Positions 44,724 through 54,314 are shown, counted from the first letter of the stretch. The stretch is 64,000 nt of DNA from Thermithiobacillus plumbiphilus (GCF_038070005.1 NZ_JBBPCO010000008.1:60777-124776); one strand, 5' to 3'. The notes: a model not told the origin generated them from the sequence alone. Numbers and translations are program-made.

Positions 44724-46414
44724 GCTTCGAGCTGGCTGGCATCGGCGTTTCCGGCGGCATTGTCATTGGCCGGGCCTTCGTGCTGGAACGCTTCAATCTG
44801 GAGATCCCGGAGTATAACCTGCCAAAGGCGGAGATCGAGCAGGAGGTGTTGCGCCTGCAGGCGGCCCTGAGCCAGACCCGCGAGCAGTTGCTGGCCGTGC
44901 GCGACGCCATCCCCGAGGATGCGCCGCAGGACACCGCCTTCTTCATCAATGCCCATCTGCTGATGCTCGATGATTCCGCCCTGCGGGAGCGCCCGATGCG
45001 GGCCATCCGCGAGGAGCAGATCAACGCCGAGTGGGCCATCAAGCGCCAGCGGGATCGGCTGGTGGAGATCTTCGACCGCATGGAGGACGAATACCTGCGC
45101 GCCAAGAAGGTCGATGTGATGCAGGTGACCGAGCGGGTATTGCGCAACCTGCTGGGCCAGCATGGACCGAATCGCAGCTGGCTGGCCTCGGAACACATCA
45201 TCATTGCCGACGATCTGTCGCCGGCGGATACCGTACTGATGAAACGCGATCAGGTCGCTGCATTCGTTACGGATTTTGGCGGGCCGACCTCGCACACCGC
45301 CATTATCGCCCGCAGTCTGCGCCTGCCCGCGGTGGTGGGCCTGCGCAATGGCACCCAGCTCATCCGCAGCAATGATCTGCTGGTGGTGGATGGTGATCTC
45401 GGCATGGTGCTGGTGAACCCGGAACCGGCAGTGATCGCACAATTCGAGTCTGCCCGGCAGCGTCGCCATGTGCGCGAGCGCCGGCTCATCCGCCAGCGGC
45501 ATCTGCCGGCCTGCAGCACCGACGGCGTGACCGTGGAGCTGAAGGCCAATATCGAGCTGCCCGAGGAGGTTACGCTGGCGGAGGAATATGGGGCCAGCGG
45601 CGTCGGGCTGTACCGCACCGAGTTCCTGTACATGAACCGCAAGGAGCCGCCGGGCGAAGAGGAGCAGTTCGAGGCGTATCTGCGCGTGGTGCAGGTCATG
45701 GACGGCCATCCGGTGACCATCCGCACCCTGGATCTGGGGGCCGACAAGCAGGTCGATGGTTCACGCCGGGAAGCCGGTACGCACAGCCATGTCCTCAATC
45801 CGGCTCTGGGTCTGCGCGCCATCCGCATGTGCCTGCGCGAGCCGGACCTGTTCCGGCCCCAGTTGCGCGCCATCCTGCGGGCCTCGGCTTTTGGGCACAT
45901 GCGGATGATGATTCCGATGATCTCCGCCATTGAGGAGGTGCACCAGGCTCTGGCCCTGGTGAAGGAAATCCGGGAAGAGCTGACGGCGGAGGGCCATGCC
46001 TTCGACCCGCAGATGCCGATTGGCGGCATGGTGGAGGTCCCTGCCGTGGCCATGGCGGCCTGTGCCTTTGCCCGCCACCTGGATTTCTTTTCCATCGGCA
46101 CCAATGACCTGATTCAGTATGCGCTCGCCATCGACCGTGTCGATGACGACGTGAACTACCTTTACGATCCCCTGCATCCAGGGGTGCTGCACCTGATCGC
46201 CAATACCATCCGCGCAGGCCGCCAGGCCGGCATTCCAGTGGCCATGTGCGGGGAAATGGCGGGTGATCCGCGTTATACCCGGCTGTTGCTGGGGCTGGGC
46301 CTGCAGGAGTTCAGCATGCATCCCAGCGCCATTCCCGAGGTCAAGGAAATCATCCGGGGGGCGAGTTACGCAGATGCCCGGCAGTATGCCGAGCAACTTT
46401 TAAGCTGCATGTGA
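44720..46414 (+). CDS. ptsI: PTS enzyme I (phosphoenolpyruvate-protein phosphotransferase)
   Basis: Takes phosphate from PEP and gives it to HPr. The protein is 564 residues, a standard-length EI without the GAF domain of PtsP. The phosphorylated H192 is in GGPTSHTAIIARS; the PEP-binding TIM-barrel has GLYRTEFLYMNR, a LNPALGLRAIRMCL segment and the catalytic Cys in VAMCGEMAGDP. It closes a soluble phosphorelay (EI-HPr-EIIA with HprK) with no permease in the window. Confidence 0.97.
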   Translation: MSFELAGIGVSGGIVIGRAFVLERFNLEIPEYNLPKAEIEQEVLRLQAALSQTREQLLAVRDAIPEDAPQDTAFFINAHLLMLDDSALRERPMRAIREEQINAEWAIKRQRDRLVEIFDRMEDEYLRAKKVDVMQVTERVLRNLLGQHGPNRSWLASEHIIIADDLSPADTVLMKRDQVAAFVTDFGGPTSHTAIIARSLRLPAVVGLRNGTQLIRSNDLLVVDGDLGMVLVNPEPAVIAQFESARQRRHVRERRLIRQRHLPACSTDGVTVELKANIELPEEVTLAEEYGASGVGLYRTEFLYMNRKEPPGEEEQFEAYLRVVQVMDGHPVTIRTLDLGADKQVDGSRREAGTHSHVLNPALGLRAIRMCLREPDLFRPQLRAILRASAFGHMRMMIPMISAIEEVHQALALVKEIREELTAEGHAFDPQMPIGGMVEVPAVAMAACAFARHLDFFSIGTNDLIQYALAIDRVDDDVNYLYDPLHPGVLHLIANTIRAGRQAGIPVAMCGEMAGDPRYTRLLLGLGLQEFSMHPSAIPEVKEIIRGASYADARQYAEQLLSCM

Positions 46415-47805
46415 AGTTGCTTTCCGGCCGGACTATCGCGGCTGGCCTGCGCTGGACCGCCATCCTGCTGGCGCTGCTGCTGACATTGCTGCTGGCGCTC
46501 ATGCTCTATCTGCGGGAAACGGACTATTTGCGTGGCCTGATCGTGCGGGGACTGAGCGAGCAGGCGGGCCGACCGGTCCGGGTGGAAGGCGTGGTGGATC
46601 TCCAGTTGCTGCCCATCCCTTCGGTGCAGCTGAACCAGATACACGTGCCGGCCGATGCCGGTTTCGGTGGCGATCTGCTCGCTGTCGAACGCCTGCGCGT
46701 GGGTCTTGAGCCCTGGCCCTGGCTGCGTCAACGCAAGCTGCGGCTGCGGGACTTTGAAATCGACGGTGCGCGATTGATGCTGCAGCGCAATGCCCAGGGC
46801 GTCGGCAATTGGCAGGTGCTGATGCAGCGTTTACTGCAGCCAAAGCCCGGACCCTCTCTGTTCCAGTCACTCGATACCCTGCGCCTGCGCCATGGGCGGC
46901 TTTCCTGGCAGGATCAGAATCGTCGGCAACTGCTCCTCACGGATCTTGGCGGTCAGATGGACAATATCCAGCGGCAGCAGGCCTTTCCGCTGCATCTGGG
47001 TGGCCGGTGGCAATTCGGCGAGCAGGCCGGGCGGCTGGATTTCGCCACCCGGATTCAGCCCGGGCCTGCAAGCTGGCTGGCGGGCCTTGCCGACTCCGGG
47101 CTCGACCTGACGCTTGCCGCGAAAAAGCCCGTCATGCTGCAGCTCAGGGCGCCAGTGCTGTCCCGCCAGGGTGCGAATGGCCAACATTGGCAAGCCCGGG
47201 GCTTGACTGCTCGGCTGCATGTTCAGGGCCGGCAGCTGGCGGGCAAGTCCGATCTCGTGCTGCAAACCAGCCCTCTGTCTCTGGCGCTCAATGCCCTGCA
47301 GGTCGATGCCGGTGAGGGTGCCAGGGCCTCCGGCTGGGTCCGTTATCAGGGCGCTGATGCCAGCTTGAGGGGTGAAGTGCAGATGCCGCCCTTTGATCTT
47401 CGTCGGCTGGCAGGTGCCTGGGGCTTTCCCCTGCCATCCACGCGTGATCCTCAGGTCTATGCGCAGGCTGCCCTGCGCCTGGCTTTCACCCAGACCAATG
47501 ATGACTGGCTGCTGCGCGTGGCCGATGGCCGGCTGGACCAGAGCAGCTTTTCCGGCTGGCTGCGCCTGCATGCAGCACCTTTTCAGGCACAGTTCTTCGC
47601 GCAAATGGATCATCTGTCCCTGGATCGCTATCTGCCCGCCGGCTCGGGCAAGGCTTCCACGACAACTGCCGCCAATGCAGCCCCGCTGCCGGACTGGCCG
47701 GTCTCGGGCGAACTGCGGCTCGCCCGCTTCGAAAGCGGCAAGCTTTCCGGGCGCAATCTGCTTCTGGAACTGGGGATGAATGGTGAGGGCTGGCATGTCC
47801 GCTGA
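46411..47805 (+). CDS. AsmA-family envelope protein
   Basis: A 464-residue protein with one N-terminal membrane helix (about 9-32, LRWTAILLALLLTLLLALML) and an AsmA-like periplasmic part: an early VRVEGVVDLQLLPIPSVQLNQIHV with VERLRVGLEPWPWLRQRKLRLRDFEIDGA, typical of the repeating beta-groove fold. AsmA proteins are thought to move phospholipids to the outer membrane. The GTG start overlaps the ptsI stop (4 bases) and the end overlaps mutY by 11. It is shorter than E. coli AsmA (617), so may lack part of the C-terminus. Confidence 0.82.
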   Translation: MKLLSGRTIAAGLRWTAILLALLLTLLLALMLYLRETDYLRGLIVRGLSEQAGRPVRVEGVVDLQLLPIPSVQLNQIHVPADAGFGGDLLAVERLRVGLEPWPWLRQRKLRLRDFEIDGARLMLQRNAQGVGNWQVLMQRLLQPKPGPSLFQSLDTLRLRHGRLSWQDQNRRQLLLTDLGGQMDNIQRQQAFPLHLGGRWQFGEQAGRLDFATRIQPGPASWLAGLADSGLDLTLAAKKPVMLQLRAPVLSRQGANGQHWQARGLTARLHVQGRQLAGKSDLVLQTSPLSLALNALQVDAGEGARASGWVRYQGADASLRGEVQMPPFDLRRLAGAWGFPLPSTRDPQVYAQAALRLAFTQTNDDWLLRVADGRLDQSSFSGWLRLHAAPFQAQFFAQMDHLSLDRYLPAGSGKASTTTAANAAPLPDWPVSGELRLARFESGKLSGRNLLLELGMNGEGWHVR

Positions 47806-48877
47806 ACCCATCGCGCCTGCGCTGCTGGCCTGGTACCGGGAAAATGGCCGTCTGGATTTGCCCTGGCGCCAGACGCGCGACCCTTATGCCCTGTGGCTGG
47901 CCGAGATCATGCTGCAGCAGACCCAGGTCAAAACCGTGCTGCCCTACTACCAGCGATTCCTGCAGCGCTTTCCCGACTTTGAGCGCCTCGCCGCGGCGGA
48001 CATTGATGAAGTGTTGCATCTTTGGACCGGGCTGGGTTATTACGCCCGCGCCCGCAACCTGCATGCCTGCGCGAAAGTGATCGTGACCGAGCACGGCGGC
48101 CGCTTTCCCGCGGACCCCGCTGTCGCCATGAGTCTGCCGGGCATTGGTCGCAGCACCGCACATGCCATCCTCGCCAGCGCCTATGACCAGGATTGGGCCA
48201 TTCTCGACGGCAACGTCAAGCGCGTCCTGAGCCGCTATCATGCCTTTGCAGGCGACCCCGCCAGCAGCGAGGGCCAGCGTCTGCTCTGGTCGCTGGCCGA
48301 GGCCGAAACGCCTGTGAATGCAGCGCATGATTACAATCAGGCCATTCAGGATCTGGGTGCCACGCTGTGCAGCCGCAGCAAGCCCTCCTGTGCGCTCTGC
48401 CCTCTGCAGCCGGGCTGTCAGGCATACTTGCAGGGATTGACGGCGCAACTGCCGCGCCGGCCTGAGCGGCGGCAAATGCCGGTGCGTCTGGCCTGGCTGA
48501 GCATCATCGAGGATGGCCAGCATCGCGTGCTGCTACAGCGCCAGGGGCCGGCCGGGCTCTGGGGTGGGCTCTGGACACTGCCCCAGCGCGCGCGTGATGA
48601 GCTGGAAGGCCCGAGTGAGGCCGCGCAAGGCTTTGCAGCGGATCTCGGGCTGCATCTGCAAGTTGCGGGCGCGTTGCCGGCCGCGCGTCATACTTTCACG
48701 CATTTTCATCTGGATTATATCCCGCTGCTGATGCGTTCAATGGGCACCAAGGGCATCCGGGATGCCAAAGATCTCGCCTGGGTGTCCCCGGCCGACCCGG
48801 GCAGACGTGGCCTGGCGCGGCCGACCGAGCGCATCCTGCATCAGCTTGCCGGCACCGGGCAGCCAAAGCTCTGGTAG
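47795..48877 (+). CDS. mutY: Adenine DNA glycosylase MutY
   Basis: Removes adenine mispaired with 8-oxoguanine. The protein is 360 residues (E. coli 350). It has EIMLQQTQVKTVLPYY, the helix-hairpin-helix LPGIGRSTAHAIL, the catalytic Asp in AILDGNVKRVLSR, the 4Fe-4S motif C-x6-C-x2-C-x5-C (CSRSKPSCALCPLQPGC) and a C-terminal NUDIX-like domain reading the oxoG partner. The start at 47795 lies in the end of the AsmA gene after a GAGGG site. Often followed by yggX, as here. Confidence 0.97.
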   Translation: MSAEPIAPALLAWYRENGRLDLPWRQTRDPYALWLAEIMLQQTQVKTVLPYYQRFLQRFPDFERLAAADIDEVLHLWTGLGYYARARNLHACAKVIVTEHGGRFPADPAVAMSLPGIGRSTAHAILASAYDQDWAILDGNVKRVLSRYHAFAGDPASSEGQRLLWSLAEAETPVNAAHDYNQAIQDLGATLCSRSKPSCALCPLQPGCQAYLQGLTAQLPRRPERRQMPVRLAWLSIIEDGQHRVLLQRQGPAGLWGGLWTLPQRARDELEGPSEAAQGFAADLGLHLQVAGALPAARHTFTHFHLDYIPLLMRSMGTKGIRDAKDLAWVSPADPGRRGLARPTERILHQLAGTGQPKLW

Positions 48878-48962
48878 GATTGACGGGCCGCTTTGGTTAG
48901 AATGCGCGGATCATCCCGGTGATCCCGCGGTCAAATTTAAAACATCTTGAAAGGAGCGCATC

Positions 48963-49235
48963 ATGGCGAGAATGGTCAATTGTGTGAAGCTTGGGCAGGA
49001 AGCCGAAGGTCTGGCGGTACCTCCTTATCCAGGCGAACTGGGTAAGCGCATCTGGCAGAACGTCTCGAAGGAAGCCTGGGCCGGCTGGTTGAAGCACCAG
49101 ACCATGCTGATCAATGAATACCGTCTGTCGCCCATGGATCCCAAGGCCCGTCAGTTCCTGGAAAAGCAGATGGAGGACTATTTCTTCGGCGAGGGCGGCG
49201 TGCAGCCGGAGGGCTACGTGCCGCCGGAGCACTGA
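48963..49235 (+). CDS. yggX: Fe(II)-trafficking/oxidative damage protection protein YggX
   Basis: A 90-residue protein matching YggX end to end ([55 protein letters not shown]). It protects iron-sulfur clusters and DNA from oxidative damage. The mutY-yggX order is conserved in proteobacteria, linking repair of oxidised bases and iron protection. The AAAGGAG site makes the start secure. Its stop is 3 bases before the next small gene. Confidence 0.97.
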   Translation: MARMVNCVKLGQEAEGLAVPPYPGELGKRIWQNVSKEAWAGWLKHQTMLINEYRLSPMDPKARQFLEKQMEDYFFGEGGVQPEGYVPPEH

Positions 49236-49238
49236 GCC

Positions 49239-49418
49239 GTGAGCGAGGTCCTGCGCTTTCCCAAACCCAAGGCGCGTCATGCGGGCAATACCCTGTGCCG
49301 GCGCGGTTTTCACCAGTGGGAAGTGGATCAGCAGCAGGTCTTTGACGTGAAGGCGGGGCGCCTGGTCTCCCGCCTGCGTTGTGGGCGCTGCGGCGCCACT
49401 CAGGTCAAGGCGCTTTAG
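49239..49418 (+). CDS. 59-residue zinc-ribbon-like protein
   Basis: A GTG-started small gene 3 bases after yggX. The protein has a single C-terminal C-x2-C pair (LRCGRCGATQVKAL) and one more Cys (C20, TLCRRGFHQWEVD), so it could bind metal only by dimerising or using the His residues (H14, H25). The basic N-terminus KPKARHAG may bind nucleic acid. The spacing suggests translational coupling to yggX. No family is recognised; reading frame choice rests on tight packing and codon bias. Confidence 0.6.
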   Translation: MSEVLRFPKPKARHAGNTLCRRGFHQWEVDQQQVFDVKAGRLVSRLRCGRCGATQVKAL

Positions 49419-49465
49419 TTCATAGCGGTCCAGCCAAGCTGCATCTGGTCTGCGAAGGAGGGGAG

Positions 49466-51070
49466 ATGCCCGATGATTTCGAAGCCATCGTGCAGTATCA
49501 CGAGCGGACCAAGCATCATCTGAACCGCTATGCCGCAGGCCCCGGACAACTGGACTGGGCGACCCAGCCCGACCCCTTTCGCCGCTACACCGGTAGCGAG
49601 CATCTGCCGCTGTCCCTGGCCGCCGACCGGATCACCCTGCCTTTTTCCGCGTTGCATCAAGCGGGTCATGTGAGTTCCAGCCTCCTGGATCGCGAGCATG
49701 TCGGCATTCTTTTTGAGCTGTCGATGGCCCTGTCGGCCTGGAAGGCGGTGGGACAGACGCGCTGGGCACTGCGCTGCAATCCTTCCAGTGGCAATCTCCA
49801 CCCCACCGAGGCCTACCTGGTCTGCCCCGATCTGCCGGATCTGCCCGGTGGCATCTACCATTATCTGAGCCTCGAGCACCTGCTTGAAACCCGCGCCCGG
49901 CCAGGTGCTGGCTGGGATGCGGCCTGGCCGGGCAAGGGCGTGATCGTGGGCCTGAGCAGCATTCACTGGCGCGAGGCCTGGAAATACGGCGAACGCGCCT
50001 ACCGTTACTGCCAGCACGATGCGGGGCACGCCCTGGCGGCCTTGCGCTATGCCGCCGCAACCCTGGGCTGGCAGGCCCGGCTGCTGGATGGATGGGGCGA
50101 TGCGGACATTGCCGCGCTGCTGGGGCTGGACCGGGCAGGGGACTTTGCGGATGCGGAGCGCGAAACGCCGGACCTGCTGCTCTGGATCGGGCCCGAACTG
50201 ATGGCGCCCGATCCCGATGATTTGCTGGCGGTCCTTGCTGATGCCCGCTGGCAGGGCCAGGCCAATCGCCTGAGTCCGCAGCACCGGCTCTGGCCGGCCA
50301 TCGACGCGGCCAGCGAAGCAACTGTCAAACCACGCATTTCAAGCGAAGTCCAAAAAGCGGCCCAGAGTGAGCTGCCGCCACCTGCGCCCATCGAATCGGC
50401 TGTTCCGGCCACCCGCATCATTCGCCAGCGCCGCAGCGCGGTGGATTTCGACGGTGTGGGCGGCATGTCGCGCAACAGCTTTTTCCAGCTCCTCGATCTC
50501 CTGCTGCCGCGCCCGCAGCTGCCGCCCCTGGATGCGCTGCCCTGGGCGCCGCGCGTGCATCTCTGCTTTTTCGTGCATCGGGTGCAGGGGCTCACCCCCG
50601 GGCTCTACCTGCTGGCCCGCCTCCCCGAGGCGCTTCCCAGTCTCCAGGCCGCCATGCGCCCGGACTGGCTCTGGGAAACGGTGCCGGGCTGCCCGGCCCA
50701 TATCTCCTTTCGCATGCTCCTGCCTACCGACATGCAGTCGGCGGCGCGCCTGCTGAGCTGCCATCAGGATATCGCCGCGGATTCCGCCTTTTCGCTGGCC
50801 ATGCTCGCGGAATTCGAGACTCCGCTGGCCGAAGGACCCTGGCGTTATCGCGAGCTCTTCTGGGAATGTGGCGCCCTGGGCCAGATCCTTTATCTTGAAG
50901 CGGAGGCCCGAGGGCTGCGCGGCACTGGCATCGGCTGCTACTTCGATGACGCCGTGCATGACCTGCTTGGTCTCAAGAATCGCCAGTTCCAGGATCTCTA
51001 TCACTTCACCGTCGGGGAGCCGGTGGAGGACCCGCGCCTGAGCACGCTGCCTGCCTATCCCGCCGCCTGA
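49466..51070 (+). CDS. SagB/ThcOx-type nitroreductase-family protein, two tandem domains
   Basis: A 534-residue FMN-dependent oxidoreductase. The N-terminal half (about 70-240) has the SagB/nitroreductase pattern (FELSMALSAWKAV, RCNPSSGNLHPTEAYLV and GIYHYLSLEHLLE). A second half (about 310-520) repeats it in weaker form (IIRQRRSAVDFDGVGGM, RIHLCFFVHRVQGLTPGLYLL-like segment). SagB proteins oxidise azoline rings in ribosomal peptide toxins, but no cyclodehydratase or precursor peptide gene is nearby, so another substrate is likely. The start at 49466 follows AAGGAGGGG. It is downstream of the yggX pair. Confidence 0.85.
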   Translation: MPDDFEAIVQYHERTKHHLNRYAAGPGQLDWATQPDPFRRYTGSEHLPLSLAADRITLPFSALHQAGHVSSSLLDREHVGILFELSMALSAWKAVGQTRWALRCNPSSGNLHPTEAYLVCPDLPDLPGGIYHYLSLEHLLETRARPGAGWDAAWPGKGVIVGLSSIHWREAWKYGERAYRYCQHDAGHALAALRYAAATLGWQARLLDGWGDADIAALLGLDRAGDFADAERETPDLLLWIGPELMAPDPDDLLAVLADARWQGQANRLSPQHRLWPAIDAASEATVKPRISSEVQKAAQSELPPPAPIESAVPATRIIRQRRSAVDFDGVGGMSRNSFFQLLDLLLPRPQLPPLDALPWAPRVHLCFFVHRVQGLTPGLYLLARLPEALPSLQAAMRPDWLWETVPGCPAHISFRMLLPTDMQSAARLLSCHQDIAADSAFSLAMLAEFETPLAEGPWRYRELFWECGALGQILYLEAEARGLRGTGIGCYFDDAVHDLLGLKNRQFQDLYHFTVGEPVEDPRLSTLPAYPAA

Positions 51071-51248
51071 ATCGGAACCCACCACGCAAACCTTTGTAGG
51101 ATGCTGCCTGCCGCCCTGGGCGTGTTAATTTTGCCGGGTGCTTCATTCCTGCCGATCATCGTCCTGACAAGACCCGAACCAATCAGGATGTGATCGGGTT
51201 CGCCGCTTTTCCTTGAAATGTCGTGTCCACTGACAACGGGGATACTCC

Positions 51249-53204
51249 ATGGCATCCAGCCGGGCAAAGAAAGCGGGAATCGTTCTTGGTGTCCTGGTGC
51301 TGCTGATCGCCATCGGCGTCGCGCTATTCGACTGGAACATGCTGCGCGGTGTCGTTGCCAAGCAGGTCAGTCAGCGCACAGAGCGATCCTTTGCCATCAA
51401 TGGCGATCTGGATGTGGACCTGTCCATGACGCCGCGTATCCGCATGGAAAGGATCGTGCTCGGTAATGCCTCCTGGGGCAGCCGCCCGGACATGCTCAGC
51501 ATGGATGCCCTGGAATTTCGCATCCGGCTCTGGCCCCTGCTCAAGGGGGAGGTAATCATTCCCGAACTGAGCATGACCCGGCCTGACATCCTCCTTGAAA
51601 CCGGACCCCAAGGGCAGAAAAACTGGGTCATGGGCAAGCAGGAGCCGAACAAGCAGTCGTCTCCGCCGACCATCGGCGCGCTGAACATAGACCAGGGCGT
51701 GCTCGCCTTCCGTGATCCCGCCAAGGAAATCGACATTCGCCTGCTGGCCGATACCCGTCCGCCCCTGGCCGGGCGGCGCGAGGCCTCCATCGCCGTGCTT
51801 GGTGAGGGACATTACAAAGGCGAAGCTTTCAAGCTCGAAGGGCAGGGTGGCTCACTGCTGTCCCTGCGCAATGTCAAAGATCCCTACCCTCTGAAAGTCA
51901 GCGCCAGCATTGGCAAGACCCGGGCCGAGGCCACCGGCACCATCACCGATCCTGTCAAACTGGTCGGCATCAATGTCGACATGAAGCTGCAGGGCGATGA
52001 TCTCGCCAAGCTCTATCCCATCGTCGGCACGCCCCTGCCCAAGACCCCACCCTATCGGCTGGCCGGCCACCTGCGCCGCCAGGGGCCGGTCTGGTCCTTT
52101 GCGGATTTCAAGGGTTCCGTGGGAGATAGCGATCTTGCGGGTCAGTTCGCCGTGGATCTCGGCAACGAGCGTCCACTCATGCGCGGCGATCTCGTTTCAA
52201 AAAACCTCGATCTCGATGATCTGGCTGGCCTGATCGGCGGCACGCCCAAGACCGGCAAGGGTGAAACGGCCTCTCCCGAGCAGCAGGCCGAAGCCGCCAG
52301 GGCAGAGAAAAGCCCGCGGGTGTTGCCGGACAGGCCTTACAAGCTGGACCGCCTGCGCGCTGCCGATGCCGATGTGAAATTTCGCGCTGCCAACATCAAG
52401 ACCAGGAAAATGCCCTTCGATGACATCAGCACCCACCTGGTCCTCGAGAACGGTGTCCTGACCCTGAAGCCGCTGAATTTCGGCGTGGCGGGCGGCAATG
52501 TGGTCTCCAACGTCGTGCTCGATGCCAGCAAGAATCCCATCAAGACCCGGCTGAATGCCACCGTGCGCAGCCTCTATCTCAAGCGCCTGATGCCCACCCT
52601 GAATCTTGCCAAGACCAGTACCGGGCGGATCGGCGGCAAGGCGGAGCTGGACATGCGCGGCAATTCCATAGCGGACATGGCCGCCAGCGCGGATGGAAAG
52701 CTCGGGTTGGTCATGGGTGGTGGCGGCACCAGCAATCTCTTGCTGTCCCTGGCGCAGATCCATGCCGACAAGGCGATCTACTATTTTCTGGGTGGTGACA
52801 AGCGTGCCACCATTCGCTGCGCCGTGGCGGATTTCGATGTCAGGGATGGCGTCATGAAAACCGATACCCTGCTCATTGATACCACCTCCACCAATATCCA
52901 TGGCCGTGGCACGATTGATCTTGGCAAGGAACGCATGCATCTCACCTTCCTGCCAGAACCCAAACGCTACAGTCTGCTCTCGGGCCGCACACCGCTGTAT
53001 CTGAGTGGCAGCTTCAAGAAGCCTGATTTCGGCATCGACAAGACAGATGTCGCCGTCAAGACCGGTGCTGCCGTGGCGCTTGGTACCCTGCTGAGTCCGA
53101 TTGCCGCGCTGTTGCCCCTGGTCGATACCCCGCAGGCCAAGGATCATGACTGCGCGGTGCTCATGGAAAAGGCCGGACAGAAACCCGCCAAGGCCGCGCA
53201 GTAA
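51249..53204 (+). CDS. AsmA-family envelope protein (long form)
   Basis: A 651-residue protein with one N-terminal membrane helix (about 8-26, IVLGVLVLLIAIGVALFDW) and a long periplasmic AsmA-like beta domain (RIVLGNASWGSRPDMLSMDALEFRIRLWPLLKGE, then RGTIDLGKERMHLTFLPEPK near the C-terminus). Family members form bridge-like grooves for lipid transfer between membranes. It is the second AsmA paralogue here; the first (46411-47805) is shorter. The upstream 178 bases hold no obvious gene. Confidence 0.88.
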   Translation: MASSRAKKAGIVLGVLVLLIAIGVALFDWNMLRGVVAKQVSQRTERSFAINGDLDVDLSMTPRIRMERIVLGNASWGSRPDMLSMDALEFRIRLWPLLKGEVIIPELSMTRPDILLETGPQGQKNWVMGKQEPNKQSSPPTIGALNIDQGVLAFRDPAKEIDIRLLADTRPPLAGRREASIAVLGEGHYKGEAFKLEGQGGSLLSLRNVKDPYPLKVSASIGKTRAEATGTITDPVKLVGINVDMKLQGDDLAKLYPIVGTPLPKTPPYRLAGHLRRQGPVWSFADFKGSVGDSDLAGQFAVDLGNERPLMRGDLVSKNLDLDDLAGLIGGTPKTGKGETASPEQQAEAARAEKSPRVLPDRPYKLDRLRAADADVKFRAANIKTRKMPFDDISTHLVLENGVLTLKPLNFGVAGGNVVSNVVLDASKNPIKTRLNATVRSLYLKRLMPTLNLAKTSTGRIGGKAELDMRGNSIADMAASADGKLGLVMGGGGTSNLLLSLAQIHADKAIYYFLGGDKRATIRCAVADFDVRDGVMKTDTLLIDTTSTNIHGRGTIDLGKERMHLTFLPEPKRYSLLSGRTPLYLSGSFKKPDFGIDKTDVAVKTGAAVALGTLLSPIAALLPLVDTPQAKDHDCAVLMEKAGQKPAKAAQ

Positions 53205-53267
53205 GAGAGGATTGCCCGGCTGCTTTCCCGCCTTGACGCATGCCGCCGCTCCGCATAGGATCAGCGC

Positions 53268-53468
53268 ATGCGAATCTTTTTGAATGGGTCCGAATACCCG
53301 CTGGACCATCCCATCACCGTCACCGAACTGCTGCAAAGGCTGGATCTCGCCGGCAGGCGCGTTGCCGTGGAACTGAACCTGGGCATCCTGCCGCGCGGTC
53401 GCCATGCCGACACCCGGCTGGCCGACGGTGACCGGATTGAGATCGTGCAGGCCATCGGTGGCGGCTAG
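53268..53468 (+). CDS. thiS: Sulfur carrier protein ThiS
   Basis: A 66-residue ubiquitin-fold sulfur carrier for thiazole synthesis, with the C-terminal tail AIGGG that is adenylated and thiocarboxylated. MRIFLNGSEY and VAVELNLGILPR are typical. The final residues are GGG (classical ThiS ends GG), so the tail may carry one extra Gly. It precedes thiG by 60 bases. ThiF/MoeB at 57007-57801 could activate it. Confidence 0.93.
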   Translation: MRIFLNGSEYPLDHPITVTELLQRLDLAGRRVAVELNLGILPRGRHADTRLADGDRIEIVQAIGGG

Positions 53469-53528
53469 GCCTGGCCTTCCATCCATCGGGCGGCCCGCTT
53501 CCCCAGCAACACGCAATAAGGAGTTGTC

Positions 53529-54314
53529 ATGTCCCATCACCCTGATCCCCTGCTGATAGCCGGGCGGGAGTACCGCTCCCGCCTTTTGGTGGGCACTGGC
53601 AAATACAAGGATCTGGAAGAAACCCGGGCGGCCGTCGAGGCCTCGGGCGCCGAGATCGTCACCGTCGCCCTGCGCCGCACCAATCTTGGCCAGAACCCCG
53701 ATGAGCCCAACCTGCTGGATGTCATCTCGCCGGACAAATACACCATCCTGCCCAATACCGCCGGCTGCTACACCGCCGAGGATGCCGTGCGCACCTGCCG
53801 GCTGGCACGCGAGCTGGGCGACTGGGATCTCGTGAAGCTCGAAGTGATCGGCGACCCGAAAACCCTGTTTCCGGACATGGTGGAGACCTTCAAGGCCGCC
53901 GAAGTGCTCATCCGCGAGGGCTTCAAGGTGATGGTCTATGCCACCGACGACCCGGTCGCCTGCAAGCGCTTCGAGGACATGGGCTGCGTCGCGGTCATGC
54001 CCCTGGCGGCCCCGATCGGCTCGGGCCTGGGCATCCGCAATCCCTATAATCTGAAACTGATTCTGGAGCAGGCGCAGGTGCCCATCCTGGTGGATGCCGG
54101 CGTCGGCACGGCATCCGACGTCGCCATTGCCCTGGAACTCGGCTGTGACGGTGTGCTGCTCAACACTGCCATCGCCGCGGCCAAGGATCCGGTGCTGATG
54201 GCAAGCGCCATGCGCCTGGGTGTCGAAGCCGGGCGCGCGGCCTTCCTGGCCGGGCGCATGCCGAAAAAGCTGCATGCCTCCGCCAGCAGTCCTCTGGACG
54301 GCACTTTCTTCTAA
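53529..54314 (+). CDS. thiG: Thiazole synthase ThiG
   Basis: Joins ThiS-thiocarboxylate, deoxyxylulose-5-phosphate and a glycine-derived imine into the thiamine thiazole. The protein is 261 residues: TIM barrel with [69 protein letters not shown] (Schiff-base Lys), and [12 protein letters not shown]. An AAGGAG site precedes the ATG. The thiS-thiG pair is standard. Confidence 0.97.
   Translation: MSHHPDPLLIAGREYRSRLLVGTGKYKDLEETRAAVEASGAEIVTVALRRTNLGQNPDEPNLLDVISPDKYTILPNTAGCYTAEDAVRTCRLARELGDWDLVKLEVIGDPKTLFPDMVETFKAAEVLIREGFKVMVYATDDPVACKRFEDMGCVAVMPLAAPIGSGLGIRNPYNLKLILEQAQVPILVDAGVGTASDVAIALELGCDGVLLNTAIAAAKDPVLMASAMRLGVEAGRAAFLAGRMPKKLHASASSPLDGTFF

Noticed and set aside
49415-50284. 289-codon minus-strand frame opposite the SagB-type gene
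   Set aside because: The plus-strand frame has nitroreductase motifs and a strong ribosome-binding site; the opposite frame has neither.
52197-54275. A 692-codon open frame on the minus strand opposite the AsmA, thiS and thiG genes
   Set aside because: It runs antisense to three genes with clear family matches; long antisense frames are expected in GC-rich DNA with strong third-position bias, and its translation shows no domain or sensible composition.
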